A stretch of DNA of 64,000 bases, from assembly GCF_000012365.1 (NCBI RefSeq), contig NC_007651.1:1426001-1490000 (forward strand). The letters run 5' to 3'. Under the pieces are notes generated by a model that was not told the origin of the DNA, searched no databases, and worked only from the letters and a program-made list of their open reading frames with translations. Both the position numbers and the translations under genes were made by a program. Positions 1 to 11,759 of this stretch are shown piece after piece; positions within the stretch are counted from its first letter, which is position 1; each line of letters begins with the position of its first letter. This DNA comes from Burkholderia thailandensis E264. Its GTDB lineage: Bacteria > Pseudomonadota > Gammaproteobacteria > Burkholderiales > Burkholderiaceae.

Positions 1-606
1 GACGAGCAGCTTGCGCGCCTGCTCGGCGGTGTCCTGGTCGGCGAAGTTCGCGACGACAGTCTGGTCGACGCGGGCGACGCCGCCGTCGCGGATGCCCTTG
101 TCGCGCAGCTGCGTGCGGGCGTCGGACGCGTCGGAATCGAGCTTCTTCGTCAGCGCGCCCGTCATGTCGACTTGCAGCAGGAAGTGGACGCCGCCGCGCA
201 GATCGAGGCCGAGATACATCGGCAGCGCGTGCAGCGCGGTCAGCCAGCGCGGCGACGCGCTCTGCAGGTTCAGCGCGACGATGTACTGCGGATCGTTCGG
301 ATCGGCGTTCAGCGTCTTCTGCAGCATGTCCTTCACGCGCAACTGCGTGTCGGTGTCCTTCAGGCGCACGCGGATCGTCGCGTTGGCGCTGGAGTTGTCG
401 AACGTGACGTCGTCGGCCGCGACCTGGTTGGCCTTCAGCGCTGCCTCGACCTGCGCGAGCGTATCGGCGCCGAGCTTGACCGTGGCCTTGCCGCTCGATA
501 CCTGCACCGCCGGCGCTTCGCCGAAGAAGTTGGGCAATGTGTACAGAAAGCCGATGGCGAGCGCCACGACCATCACCACATATTTCCAGATTGGATAACG
601 ATTCAT
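1..606 (-). CDS. secD: Protein translocase subunit SecD (C-terminal part outside window)
   Basis: SecD works with SecF in the inner membrane and uses proton-motive force to help pull exported proteins through SecYEG. The first 202 residues are present. They start MNRYPIWKYV, carry one membrane segment (about residues 7-27) and then the periplasmic region with the conserved LGLDLRGGVHF motif near residues 132-142. The frame stays open to the window edge, so the remaining membrane segments lie outside. It is the last visible gene of the queA-tgt-yajC-secD string, 106 bp after yajC, which is the usual order. No clear Shine-Dalgarno precedes the ATG. The family call is firm. Confidence 0.96.
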   Translation of the reverse strand, partial: MNRYPIWKYVVMVVALAIGFLYTLPNFFGEAPAVQVSSGKATVKLGADTLAQVEAALKANQVAADDVTFDNSSANATIRVRLKDTDTQLRVKDMLQKTLNADPNDPQYIVALNLQSASPRWLTALHALPMYLGLDLRGGVHFLLQVDMTGALTKKLDSDASDARTQLRDKGIRDGGVARVDQTVVANFADQDTAEQARKLLV

Positions 607-712
607 GAGGGGGCCGAACGGGATGGTTGGCTGGAATGGCGCCGCGTCCGGCGCCGGCCTCGGCCGCGCGCTTCGCTGCGCGGGCGCCGGGCGGCCGGAC
701 GCGGGGCGGGGC

Positions 713-1039
713 TTACAGCGATTTGATCGTGCCCTTCGGCAGGATGGTCGTGACGGCCGACTTCTGCACGGTGATCTCGGTGCCTTCGGCGATCTCGACG
801 CCAATGTACGCTTCCGAGACCTTCGTCACTTTGCCGACGAGCCCGCCGCTCGTCACCACTTCGTCGCCCTTCGCCATCGCGGCGAGCATGTTGCGATGCT
901 CCTTCTGCCGCTTCATCTGCGGACGGATCATGATGAAGTAGAGCACCGCGAACATCAGGATGAGCGGCAGGAAGCTCATCAGGCTCGATTCGGCACCGCC
1001 CGCTGCGCCTTGCGCATAGGCATTGGAAATGAACGACAC
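713..1039 (-). CDS. yajC: Sec translocon accessory protein YajC
   Basis: YajC is a small inner-membrane partner of SecD-SecF. The 108-residue product has one hydrophobic segment (about residues 20-40, rich in L, M and F) followed by the motif RPQMKRQKEH and a C-terminal soluble domain containing GDEVVTSGGLVGKV, both typical of YajC. The start is GTG with GGAGAG about 8 nt upstream; no better ATG exists in frame. It sits between tgt and secD in the conserved cluster and is probably cotranscribed with them. Confidence 0.96.
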   Translation of the reverse strand: MSFISNAYAQGAAGGAESSLMSFLPLILMFAVLYFIMIRPQMKRQKEHRNMLAAMAKGDEVVTSGGLVGKVTKVSEAYIGVEIAEGTEITVQKSAVTTILPKGTIKSL

Positions 1040-1253
1040 GTTGGTCTCTCCGTTAGGGAAGATCGAAAAATAAGCCGGTTATTCTACCACCGGCCCTAAC
1101 CGCGACAGCGGCGCAAATGCGCTTTGGTTTCAAGCTGTTAACTTCGATCCGGCAGCGTTCGCGCGTGTTGCGAAAGATGATTGTAAGGTTTTGCGGGGCA
1201 GGCGCGGCGGCCGGCATGCGCGGCGCGACCGCGCGATGCGCCGTCGCGCCCCG

Positions 1254-2603
<1,350 letters not shown>

Positions 2604-2610
2604 TTACCTT

Positions 2611-2666
2611 GCCGCTGAGCCGCTGAGCCGCTGAGCCGCTGAGCCGCTGAGCCGCTGAGCCGCCGA
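2611..2666. repeat. Octamer tandem repeat (GCCGCTGA)
   Basis: Six perfect consecutive copies of GCCGCTGA run from 2611 to 2658, and a seventh copy with one change (GCCGCCGA) follows at 2659-2666. The array lies between the stop of queA (2710) and the start of tgt (2438), so it is transcribed in the leader of tgt if the two genes form an operon. Eight is not a multiple of three, but no gene is read through it. Such short arrays are often length-variable between strains of this group. Confidence 0.95.
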
Positions 2667-2709
2667 ACTGCCAAGCCGACAAATCTCCGACCCTCCGAAT
2701 CCGCCGCGC

Positions 2710-3783
2710 TTACCCGCCGCCGTGCGTTTCCTCGGCCGCGTCGCGCCGCGTGAGCAGCATCGCGTCGCCGTAGCTGAAGAAGCGGTAGCGCGCATCGATC
2801 GCGTGCCGGTACGCGGCGCGGATCGTGTCGACGCCGGCAAATGCGGACACGAGCATCAGCAGCGTCGATTTCGGCAAGTGGAAATTCGTCACGAGCCGGT
2901 CGACGACACGAAAGCGGTAGCCCGGCGTGATGAAGATGTCGGTTTCCGCCCGCGTCGCGGCGAGCGGCCGGCCGGCGGCGTCCGCGTCGCGCGCGGCCGC
3001 CTCCAGCGCGCGCATCGACGTCGTGCCGACCGCGATCACGCGGCCGCCGCGCGCGCGGGTGGCGGCGATCTTCTCGACGAGCGCGTCGGTCAGCTCGTAC
3101 GACTCGCGATGCATCCTGTGCTCGGCGATGTTCTCGACGCGCACCGGCTGGAACGTGCCCGCGCCGACGTGCAGCGTGAGCGTCGCGCGCTCGACGCCGC
3201 GCGCATCGAGCGCGGCGAGCACCGCGTCGTCGAAGTGCAGGCCGGCCGTCGGCGCGGCGACGGCGCCCGGATTCGCGGCGAACACGGTCTGATAGCGGGC
3301 CTCGTCGGTCGCGTCGGGCGTGTGCTCGATGTACGGCGGCAGCGGCAGCCGGCCGTGGCGTTCGATCAGCACGAGGCAATCGTCGGGGAAGTGCAGCGTG
3401 AAGAACGGCTCGACGCGCTCGCCGACCGTCACGTCGAACGCGTCGGCGAGCGTGAGCGTCGTGCCGGGCGCGGGGCTCTTGCTCGCGCGGATCTGCGCGA
3501 GCGCGGTGCGCTGGCCGGTGACGCGCTCGATCAGCACCTCGATCTTGCCGCCGCTCGCCTTGCGGCCGAAGAAGCGCGCCTTCAGAACCTTCGTGTCGTT
3601 GAAGACGAGCAGGTCGCCCGGCGCGACGCACGCGGGCAATTCGGCGAAGCGCCGGTCGACGAGGCGCGGCGGCGCGCTCGCGTTGTCCACCTCGAGCAGG
3701 CGGCTCGCGCTGCGTTCGGGCAGCGCGGTTTGCGCGATCAACTCGGGCGGCAGATCGAAATCGAAATCGGAAAGCGTGAGCAT
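2710..3783 (-). CDS. queA: S-adenosylmethionine:tRNA ribosyltransferase-isomerase
   Basis: QueA transfers and isomerises the ribosyl part of AdoMet onto preQ1-tRNA to give epoxyqueuosine. The 357-residue protein begins [18 protein letters not shown] and contains [49 protein letters not shown] and [17 protein letters not shown], all signature QueA segments. I chose ATG 3783 because family similarity begins there; an ATG at 3834 would add 17 unrelated residues. No strong Shine-Dalgarno is visible. It is first in the queA-tgt-yajC-secD string and divergent from recG, with about 150 bp between the two starts. Confidence 0.96.
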   Translation of the reverse strand: MLTLSDFDFDLPPELIAQTALPERSASRLLEVDNASAPPRLVDRRFAELPACVAPGDLLVFNDTKVLKARFFGRKASGGKIEVLIERVTGQRTALAQIRASKSPAPGTTLTLADAFDVTVGERVEPFFTLHFPDDCLVLIERHGRLPLPPYIEHTPDATDEARYQTVFAANPGAVAAPTAGLHFDDAVLAALDARGVERATLTLHVGAGTFQPVRVENIAEHRMHRESYELTDALVEKIAATRARGGRVIAVGTTSMRALEAAARDADAAGRPLAATRAETDIFITPGYRFRVVDRLVTNFHLPKSTLLMLVSAFAGVDTIRAAYRHAIDARYRFFSYGDAMLLTRRDAAEETHGGG

Positions 3784-3931
3784 GCGAAACGGGGCCGGGG
3801 CGGCCGGCCTGACGGACAAAGCGCGTCGCGGCACGCGCGAGCCGCTATGATGGCGGGGTTGCGCGGCTTGGCCGGCGTCGCTCGTTGGGGCGACGTGAAA
3901 GCCGCTATTGTACTTGCTAGCCTTCCGACCG

Positions 3932-6511
3932 ATGCCAGTGCCCGTTCGCCGTTCCGTAGCCGATCCCGCCGAAGCCGACGCATTCGCCGACGACGCCGCG
4001 TCGGGCGACGCCGCGACCCGCGCCGCGCCCGCTGGGGCGCACGCGACGGACGCGACGGACGCGGGCGCGCCGCATCGGGCGCGCCGCGCGACGAAGGTGC
4101 GCGAGACCCGTGCGTCAAGCGTGAGCGACGCACCGGGCAGCCGGGGCGCCGCGGATGCCGCAGCCCCGTTCGATGCGGCGCCCGGGCAGCCGCCTCACGC
4201 GGCGGCCTGGGCGGAATTCGGCGCCGAAGCCGGCGTGCGGTCGTCGACGGCTTCGACGCCGCGCGGCCGCACGGCCGACGGCCGCGTCGTGCCGGCCGCC
4301 GCCCAGGCGGCTCGCGCGCCGCGCGCGATGCAAGACGACGCGGCGCCCGCCGGCGACGCGAAGCCCGCCAAACGCGCGGCGAAGTCCGCATCGAAAGCCG
4401 CATCCAAGGCCGCGGCCGACGCAGCCGGCGCCAAGGCCGCGCCGAAGTCCCTGAAGACTGCCGACAAGCTCGCGAAGCTCGGCTTGACGCGCGACATCGA
4501 CCTCGTCCTGCATCTGCCGATGCGCTATGAGGACGAGACGACGCTCACGCCGATGCGCGAATTGCTGCCGGGCGAGACCGCGCAAACGGAAGGCGTCGTG
4601 TTCGACAACGAGATCGCGTACCGGCCGCGCCGCCAGTTGCTCGTGAAGCTGCGCGACGACGACGGCGCCGAGCTCGTGCTGCGCTTTCTGAACTTCTACG
4701 GCTCGCAGGTCAAGCAGATGGCGGTCGGCCAGCGGCTGCGCGTGCGCGGCGACGTGCGCGGCGGCTTCTTCGGCCTGGAGATCGTGCATCCGAGCGTGAG
4801 GGTCGTCGACGAGGACGCGCCGCTGCCGCAGGCGCTCACGCCCGTCTATCCGAGCACGGCGGGCGTGTCGCAGGCGTATCTGCGCAAGGCGATCGACAAT
4901 GCGTTGACCCGCACGCCGCTGCCCGAGCTGTTGCCGCCGGAGGTCGCGCGTGCGTATCTGCAGCCGCTCGACGTGCCGTCCCTCGCCGATGCCGTGCGGA
5001 TTCTGCATCACCCGGGCGTCGGCGCGGACGAGACCGCGCTCATCGACGGCACGCACCCCGCTTGGACGCGCATCAAGTTCGACGAGCTGCTCGCGCAGCA
5101 ACTGTCGCTCAAGCGCGCGCACGAGGAGCGCCGCACGCGCGCCGCCCCCGCGATGCCGCGCCGCGCGCGCGACGATGGCGCGTCGCTGTCCGCGCGCCTG
5201 TACGCGGCGCTGCCGTTCACGCTGACGGCCGCGCAGGAGCGGGTCGTCGCGGAGATCGCGCACGATCTCACGCAGCCGCACCCGATGCAGCGCCTGCTGC
5301 AGGGCGACGTCGGCAGCGGCAAGACGGTCGTCGCGGCGCTGGCCGCCGCGCAGGCGATCGACGCGGGCTACCAGGCCGCGCTGATGGCGCCGACCGAAAT
5401 CCTCGCCGAGCAGCACGCGCGCAAGCTGCGCGGCTGGCTAGAGCCGCTCGGCGTGTCGGTCGCGTGGCTCGCCGGCAGCCTGAAGACGAAGGACAAGCGC
5501 GCGGCGCTCGAGGCGGCCGCGCTCGGCACCGCGCGGCTCGTGATCGGCACGCACGCGATGATTCAGGACACCGTCGAATTCGCGCGGCTCGGGCTCGTGA
5601 TCGTCGACGAGCAGCACCGCTTCGGCGTCGAGCAGCGCCTCGCGTTGCGCGCGAAGGCGGCGAACGCGGCCGACGGCGCGGCGGGCTTTCAGCCGCACCA
5701 GTTGATGATGTCGGCCACGCCGATCCCGCGCACGCTCGCGATGACGTATTACGCGGATCTCGACGTGTCGACGATCGACGAGTTGCCGCCCGGCCGCACG
5801 CCGATCCTCACGCGGCTCGTGTCGGATGCGCGCCGCGACGAGGTGATCGGGCGCGTGCGCGAGGCGGCGCTCGCGGGCCGCCAGGTGTACTGGGTATGCC
5901 CGCTCATCGAGGAAAGCGAGACGCTGCAGTTGCAGACGGCCGTCGAGACCTACGAGACGCTCGCCGCCGCGCTGCCCGAGCTGAAGGTGGGGCTCGTGCA
6001 CGGCCGGCTCGCGCCCGCGGAGAAAGCGGCCGTGATGGACGCGTTCTCGCGCAACGACGTGCAACTGCTCGTCGCGACGACGGTGATCGAAGTCGGCGTC
6101 GACGTGCCGAACGCGTCGCTGATGGTGATCGAGCACGCCGAGCGCTTCGGGCTCGCGCAATTGCACCAGTTGCGCGGGCGCGTCGGGCGCGGCACCGCCG
6201 CGTCGGTGTGCGTGCTGATGTATAGCGGGCCGCTGTCGATCGCGGGCCGCGCGCGGCTGAAGACGATGCGCGAGACGACCGACGGCTTCGAGATCGCGCG
6301 CCGCGATCTGGAGATTCGCGGCCCCGGCGAGTTTCTCGGCGCGCGCCAGTCCGGCGCGGCGATGCTGCGCTTCGCGGATCTGGAAAACGACGGCTGGCTG
6401 ATCGAGCCGGCGCGCGACGCGGCCGCGCACCTCATCGCCGGCCATCCGGACGTCGTCGCGCAGCATCTCGCGCGCTGGCTCGGCGCGCGCGAGCAGTACC
6501 TGAAGGCTTGA
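3932..6511 (+). CDS. recG: ATP-dependent DNA helicase RecG
   Basis: RecG remodels stalled replication forks and Holliday junctions. The 859-residue protein has an OB-fold wedge region (about 170-350), helicase motif [15 protein letters not shown] near residues 455-467, the DEQHRFG box near 560, SATPIPRT, and motifs [15 protein letters not shown] and QLRGRVGRG. Typical RecG proteins are near 690 residues; the excess is an N-terminal stretch of about 165 residues dominated by Ala, Arg, Gly and Asp. A TTG at 3908 is also in frame; I prefer ATG 3932, though neither has a good ribosome site, so the exact start is uncertain. Confidence 0.93.
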   Translation: MPVPVRRSVADPAEADAFADDAASGDAATRAAPAGAHATDATDAGAPHRARRATKVRETRASSVSDAPGSRGAADAAAPFDAAPGQPPHAAAWAEFGAEAGVRSSTASTPRGRTADGRVVPAAAQAARAPRAMQDDAAPAGDAKPAKRAAKSASKAASKAAADAAGAKAAPKSLKTADKLAKLGLTRDIDLVLHLPMRYEDETTLTPMRELLPGETAQTEGVVFDNEIAYRPRRQLLVKLRDDDGAELVLRFLNFYGSQVKQMAVGQRLRVRGDVRGGFFGLEIVHPSVRVVDEDAPLPQALTPVYPSTAGVSQAYLRKAIDNALTRTPLPELLPPEVARAYLQPLDVPSLADAVRILHHPGVGADETALIDGTHPAWTRIKFDELLAQQLSLKRAHEERRTRAAPAMPRRARDDGASLSARLYAALPFTLTAAQERVVAEIAHDLTQPHPMQRLLQGDVGSGKTVVAALAAAQAIDAGYQAALMAPTEILAEQHARKLRGWLEPLGVSVAWLAGSLKTKDKRAALEAAALGTARLVIGTHAMIQDTVEFARLGLVIVDEQHRFGVEQRLALRAKAANAADGAAGFQPHQLMMSATPIPRTLAMTYYADLDVSTIDELPPGRTPILTRLVSDARRDEVIGRVREAALAGRQVYWVCPLIEESETLQLQTAVETYETLAAALPELKVGLVHGRLAPAEKAAVMDAFSRNDVQLLVATTVIEVGVDVPNASLMVIEHAERFGLAQLHQLRGRVGRGTAASVCVLMYSGPLSIAGRARLKTMRETTDGFEIARRDLEIRGPGEFLGARQSGAAMLRFADLENDGWLIEPARDAAAHLIAGHPDVVAQHLARWLGAREQYLKA

Positions 6512-6564
6512 GCGTTCGGCGTGGCGGCCGCGCGCGCCGCGACAGCGGATCTTTTCGGCGAAGG

Positions 6565-6594
6565 TTGGCGAATCGGCCCAAACCAGTGTATAAA
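6565..6594 (+). promoter_or_regulatory. Candidate sigma-70 promoter of oxyR
   Basis: TTGGCG at 6565-6570 and TATAAA at 6589-6594 are 18 bases apart and lie about 40 bases before the oxyR ATG in an unusually A+T-rich patch. Downstream, at 6607-6617, is the perfect palindrome TCATTAAATGA. OxyR proteins commonly repress their own gene, so the dyads here could be an autoregulatory site; that part is inference. Confidence 0.45.
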
Positions 6595-6631
6595 TTTAAT
6601 CTATCGTCATTAAATGATTGATTAACTTGCA

Positions 6632-7591
6632 ATGACGCTTACTGAACTGAAGTACATCGTCGCGGTCGCGCGCGAGCGCCATTTCGGCCGGGCGGCCGAA
6701 GCCTGCTTCGTCAGCCAGCCGACGCTGTCGGTCGCGATCAAGAAGCTGGAAGACGAGTTGAACGTGCAGATCTTCGAGCGCGGCGCGAGCGAGGTGAGCG
6801 TGACGCCGATCGGCGACCAGATCGTCACGCAAGCGCAGCGCGTGCTCGAGCAGACGTTCGCGATCAAGGAGATCGCGAAGCAGGGCAAGGATCCGCTCAT
6901 CGGGCCGTTTCGGCTCGGCGTGATCTATACGATCGGGCCCTATCTGCTGCCGACGCTCGTCAAGCAGATGATTCGCCGCGTGCCGCAAATGCCGTTGATG
7001 CTGCAGGAGAACTACACGCTGAAGCTGCTCGAGCTGCTCAAACAGGGCGAGATCGACGCGGCGATCATGGCATTGCCGTTTCCCGAAACCGGCCTGATGG
7101 TGCGGCCGCTGTACGACGAGCCGTTCGTCGTCGCGCTGCCCACCGGGCATCCATGGGGGACGCGCCGCAAGATCGACGCGGCCGACCTGAAGCAGGAGAC
7201 GATGCTGCTGCTCGGCAACGGCCATTGCTTCCGCGACCACGTGCTCGGCGTATGTCCGGAGCTGATGCATTTTTCGCAGACGGCGGACGGCATTCAGAAG
7301 ACGTTCGAAGGCTCGTCGCTCGAGACGATCCGCCACATGGTCGCGAGCGGCGTCGGGATCACGGTGCTGCCGCGGATGTCGGTCGCCGAGGTGGGGCCGC
7401 ATGCAAGCGGACCGGACGCGGACCTGCTGTCCTACGTGCCGTTCGAGGACCCGGTGCCGGATCGGCGCGTCGTGCTCGTGTGGCGCAAGAGCTTCACGCG
7501 GATGCCGGCGATCGACGCGATCAGCGAGGCGATCGCCGCATGCGAGTTGCCCGGCGTGGCGAAGCTCGACATCCCGGCTACGGTGAATTGA
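6632..7591 (+). CDS. oxyR: Peroxide-sensing LysR-type regulator OxyR
   Basis: OxyR senses hydrogen peroxide by forming a disulfide and then activates katG, dps and similar genes. The 319-residue protein has the N-terminal winged helix-turn-helix (MTLTELKYIVAVARERHFGRAAEA... region, FVSQPTLSVAIKKLE). The redox pair falls at Cys199 and Cys208 in GHCFRDHVLGVC, the same numbers as in E. coli OxyR. It is followed by its own terminator and then by katG and dps in the same direction, which are expected regulon members. The ATG is the only plausible start. Confidence 0.97.
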   Translation: MTLTELKYIVAVARERHFGRAAEACFVSQPTLSVAIKKLEDELNVQIFERGASEVSVTPIGDQIVTQAQRVLEQTFAIKEIAKQGKDPLIGPFRLGVIYTIGPYLLPTLVKQMIRRVPQMPLMLQENYTLKLLELLKQGEIDAAIMALPFPETGLMVRPLYDEPFVVALPTGHPWGTRRKIDAADLKQETMLLLGNGHCFRDHVLGVCPELMHFSQTADGIQKTFEGSSLETIRHMVASGVGITVLPRMSVAEVGPHASGPDADLLSYVPFEDPVPDRRVVLVWRKSFTRMPAIDAISEAIAACELPGVAKLDIPATVN

Positions 7592-7614
7592 GCGCGCCGC
7601 GCATCCGCCCGGGC

Positions 7615-7640
7615 GGGGCCTTGCGGCCCCGTTTATTTTT
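7615..7640 (+). terminator. Intrinsic terminator after oxyR
   Basis: A perfect six-base stem GGGGCC / GGCCCC with loop TTGC spans 7615-7630 and is followed by GTTTATTTTT. It lies 24 bases after the oxyR stop codon and separates oxyR from the katG promoter region. Confidence 0.8.
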
Positions 7641-7642
7641 GC

Positions 7643-7684
7643 CTATCGGATATATAAAATTTATCAAATTACATATATCGATAG
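7643..7684. promoter_or_regulatory. Long AT-rich dyad upstream of katG, candidate OxyR operator
   Basis: The arms CTATCG(G)ATATAT at 7643-7655 and ATATATCGATAG at 7673-7684 form an inverted repeat in an A+T-rich island in otherwise GC-rich DNA. The size (42 bp) suits the extended site bound by a LysR-type tetramer, and oxyR is the gene just upstream. TATATA at 7686-7691 could be the -10 element of the katG promoter, which would put the dyad over the -35 region, the usual place for OxyR activation. Binding is inferred, not shown. Confidence 0.5.
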
Positions 7685-7758
7685 CTATATATAGAATGCT
7701 TCCCATGGATCGGCGCAACGCCGCCGGACGGTAACTGCAAGCGTCAAGGGAGGATGTC

Positions 7759-7896
7759 ATGATGCAACCGGCATTGCCGCGCGCGCGGCGGAACATTGCA
7801 CCGCGCGTGACGGTCATTGATCGTGCCAGGGCTGCCATCCGGAGCCTGCGTCCGATCGCGGTCGCCTATCTCGCGGACCGCGCCTGTGGCGGCTGA
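7759..7896 (+). CDS. Possible 45-residue arginine-rich leader ORF upstream of katG
   Basis: ATG 7759 (immediately repeated as ATG 7762) follows an excellent ribosome site, AAGGGAGG at 7747-7753. The frame encodes 45 residues beginning MMQPALPRARRN and ending in CGG, with about nine arginines and no membrane segment or known motif. It lies inside the katG leader, after the candidate OxyR-controlled promoter. Its stop codon is inside the loop of a hairpin (GGCGGC 7888-7893 / GCCGCC 7899-7904) that abuts a terminator-like hairpin. It could be a leader peptide or a small protein; translation is unproven. Confidence 0.4.
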   Translation: MMQPALPRARRNIAPRVTVIDRARAAIRSLRPIAVAYLADRACGG

Positions 7897-7904
7897 GCGC
7901 CGCC

Positions 7905-7923
7905 GGGCGCCGGCCCGCTTTTT
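7905..7923 (+). terminator. Attenuator-like hairpin with T-tract in the katG leader
   Basis: GGGC (7905-7908), loop GCCG, GCCC (7913-7916), then GC and five T residues (7919-7923). An alternative stem GCCGG/CCGGC overlaps it at 7902-7914, and both compete with the hairpin GGCGGC/GCCGCC at 7888-7904. The stem is short, so termination may be weak. It sits directly after the small ORF at 7759-7896 and 130 bases before katG. Confidence 0.35.
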
Positions 7924-8023
7924 CGCGCCACGCGTCGCGTCGCACGCAGGAGGGATCAACCTGTTTGTTTCCCCGCAAAGTCGCTTACCGAACGATGCCC
8001 GGCTTCGATGCCGGGCCGCGTAG

Positions 8024-10240
<2,217 letters not shown>

Positions 10241-10279
10241 TCGCGGCGTCGCGCCGCCGCAGCGGCAATGGAACGGGAG

Positions 10280-10305
10280 CGGCCGGCCGGATGGCCGGCC
10301 GTTTT
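10280..10305 (+). terminator. Intrinsic terminator after katG
   Basis: A nine-base perfect stem CGGCCGGCC / GGCCGGCCG with loop GGAT spans 10280-10301 and is followed by TTTT. It is 40 bases after the katG stop. It would limit, though perhaps not stop, read-through from katG into the small ORF and dps. Confidence 0.7.
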
Positions 10306-10343
10306 CCGCCGTGCCGCCGCCATCGTTTCAAGGAGTGACGATC

Positions 10344-10508
10344 ATGACGCAAATGATTCTCGAGATGCGCGTGGCGCTCGCGGCGCCGGCCAAGCGCGCG
10401 AGCGCCGCCATGTTGCGGCGGCTCGCCGGTTTCGCGATCGCGGGCGGCGGCGCGGCCGTGCTGGTCGCCCAGGCCGCGCGTCACGTCGCGGCCGCGGCGG
10501 GTGGTTGA
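10344..10508 (+). CDS. Small predicted membrane protein between katG and dps (54 residues)
   Basis: ATG 10344 follows a good ribosome site (AAGGAG at 10330-10335). The 54-residue product has a short N-terminal part MTQMILEMRVAL, a cationic stretch (KRASAAMLRR) and then about 25 small hydrophobic residues (GFAIAGGGAAVLVAQ and onward), compatible with one membrane segment. I do not recognise a family. It lies between katG and dps, both peroxide defence genes, and shares their direction, but a terminator separates it from katG. Translation and function are unproven. Confidence 0.5.
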   Translation: MTQMILEMRVALAAPAKRASAAMLRRLAGFAIAGGGAAVLVAQAARHVAAAAGG

Positions 10509-10584
10509 GCGCGCATCCGTTTCGCGCAATTTGGACGATCGCGATCTACGTTAAACTGGTGCGGCACTGAACGTGCAGATCGCG

Positions 10585-10614
10585 GACGCGCATGTCGCAG
10601 ACGCGCATGTCGCA
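10585..10614. repeat. 15-bp tandem duplication in the dps leader
   Basis: GACGCGCATGTCGCA occurs twice in immediate succession (10585-10599 and 10600-10614), 65 bases before the dps start. It lies just after the likely promoter area (TTGGAC 10531, TAAACT 10552, only 15 bases apart, so a weak match). Confidence 0.9.
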
Positions 10615-10678
10615 TCAGGCGTGCGGATTTTTCGATGCATTTTCGCCGGTTCGAACCATCGAACAAGGAGTTTCGAGG

Positions 10679-11167
10679 ATGGCCAAGAAAAGCAACGCAA
10701 CCCAGATCAACATCGGCATCAGCGACAAGGACCGCAAGAAGATCGCGGCAGGACTGTCCCGCCTGCTTGCCGATACGTACACGCTGTATCTGAAGACGCA
10801 CAATTTCCACTGGAACGTGACGGGCCCGATGTTCAACACGCTGCACCTGATGTTCGAGGAGCAGTACAACGAACTGTGGCTCGCCGTCGATCTCGTCGCG
10901 GAACGCATCCGCACGCTCGGCGTCGTCGCGCCGGGCACGTATCGCGAATTCGCGAAGCTGTCGTCGATCCCGGAGGCGGACGGCGTGCCGGCCGCCGAGG
11001 ACATGATTCGCCAGCTCGTCGAAGGGCACGAGGCCGTCGTGCGCACCGCGCGCGCGATCTTCCCGGACGCCGACGCGGCGAGCGACGAGCCGACCGCCGA
11101 TCTGCTGACGCAACGTCTGCAGACGCACGAGAAGACCGCGTGGATGCTGCGCTCGCTGCTGGCGTGA
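10679..11167 (+). CDS. dpsA: DNA-protecting ferritin-like protein Dps
   Basis: Dps forms a dodecamer that oxidises and stores iron with hydrogen peroxide and coats DNA under stress. The 162-residue protein starts [14 protein letters not shown] and has the family segment [15 protein letters not shown] with ferroxidase His residues, then [12 protein letters not shown] chose ATG 10679, nine bases after AAGGAG (10665-10670); an upstream in-frame start at 10592 would add 29 unrelated residues and lies inside a tandem repeat. Its position after katG fits shared control by OxyR, which is reported for B. pseudomallei. Confidence 0.97.
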   Translation: MAKKSNATQINIGISDKDRKKIAAGLSRLLADTYTLYLKTHNFHWNVTGPMFNTLHLMFEEQYNELWLAVDLVAERIRTLGVVAPGTYREFAKLSSIPEADGVPAAEDMIRQLVEGHEAVVRTARAIFPDADAASDEPTADLLTQRLQTHEKTAWMLRSLLA

Positions 11168-11690
11168 ACCAAGCATGACGAGCGGCGGGCGGCGGGCGCC
11201 AAGCCGCTGCGCGCGCCGATCGCGGTTCGGCTCGATTCGACCGATTCGACCGGTTCGATGGAAGCCTCTTGCGGCCCGGCCGCGGGAGGCTTTGTTGCGT
11301 GCGGCTAGCGAGCCGATGGATGTCTTGCCGGCCGCCCGGACGCGTTGCAGCCCGTCGCGCCGATGATGCCGCGCACGCGGGGCGGGCGCGTGCTGCAGCC
11401 GGAGGATGCGCTCGTCGACAGGCTCGGCGCGGACGATGAGTGAGCGTGTGCCGATGGGCGCGGGCGCCTGCGCCGCGCCGCGAGCGAGCGCGTCGCGCGT
11501 GAGCCCATTCGGCGTGAGGTCGCCGCGTGTCCATTGCGCGGGCGCCGCGCCGCTTGTCGTGCCGACCAAGCGTTGCGCCGCGCGCATGCGCGCGGGCGGC
11601 CTGCGCGATTCGAGCGAAGCGGTCGGGCGGGGCGCACGTGCGAACGCTGGCGGAATCGACAAAAAAGGGCAATAGCGCCGCTCCGCGTTT
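11168..11690. other. Dps-ubiA intergenic region without a convincing gene
   Basis: About 520 bases hold the dps terminator (11262-11293) and, at 11233-11259, three imperfect nine-base repeats (CGATTCGAC, CGATTCGAC, CGGTTCGAT). Open frames here on both strands are Arg/Ala/Ser-rich, lack ribosome sites and resemble nothing known, so I do not call a gene. The ubiA promoter lies at the right end. Confidence 0.6.
11262..11293 (+). terminator. Terminator hairpin after dps
   Basis: AAGCCTC (11262-11268) pairs with GAGGCTT (11286-11292), extended inward by TTGCGG/CCGCGG with two G-T pairs, loop CCCGG. The following bases are TGTTG, so the T-tract is poor. Confidence 0.55.
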
Positions 11691-11719
11691 TTGCCGCAAA
11701 TCCCGTGCGGTTCTACAAT
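11691..11719 (+). promoter_or_regulatory. Sigma-70 promoter of ubiA
   Basis: TTGCCG at 11691-11696 and TACAAT at 11714-11719 are exactly 17 bases apart. Transcription would start near 11726, 34 bases before the ubiA ATG at 11760. This rules out a longer reading that would begin at the TTG of the -35 element itself. Confidence 0.7.
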
Positions 11720-11759
11720 GCCGGGGTTACGTTTCCGGGCCCGCCGCCCGTTCTCGCCG

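Noticed and set aside
11175..11675. Several 60-110 residue frames between dps and ubiA
   Set aside because: No ribosome sites, no recognisable motif, and composition typical of non-coding GC-rich DNA; one overlaps the ubiA promoter.
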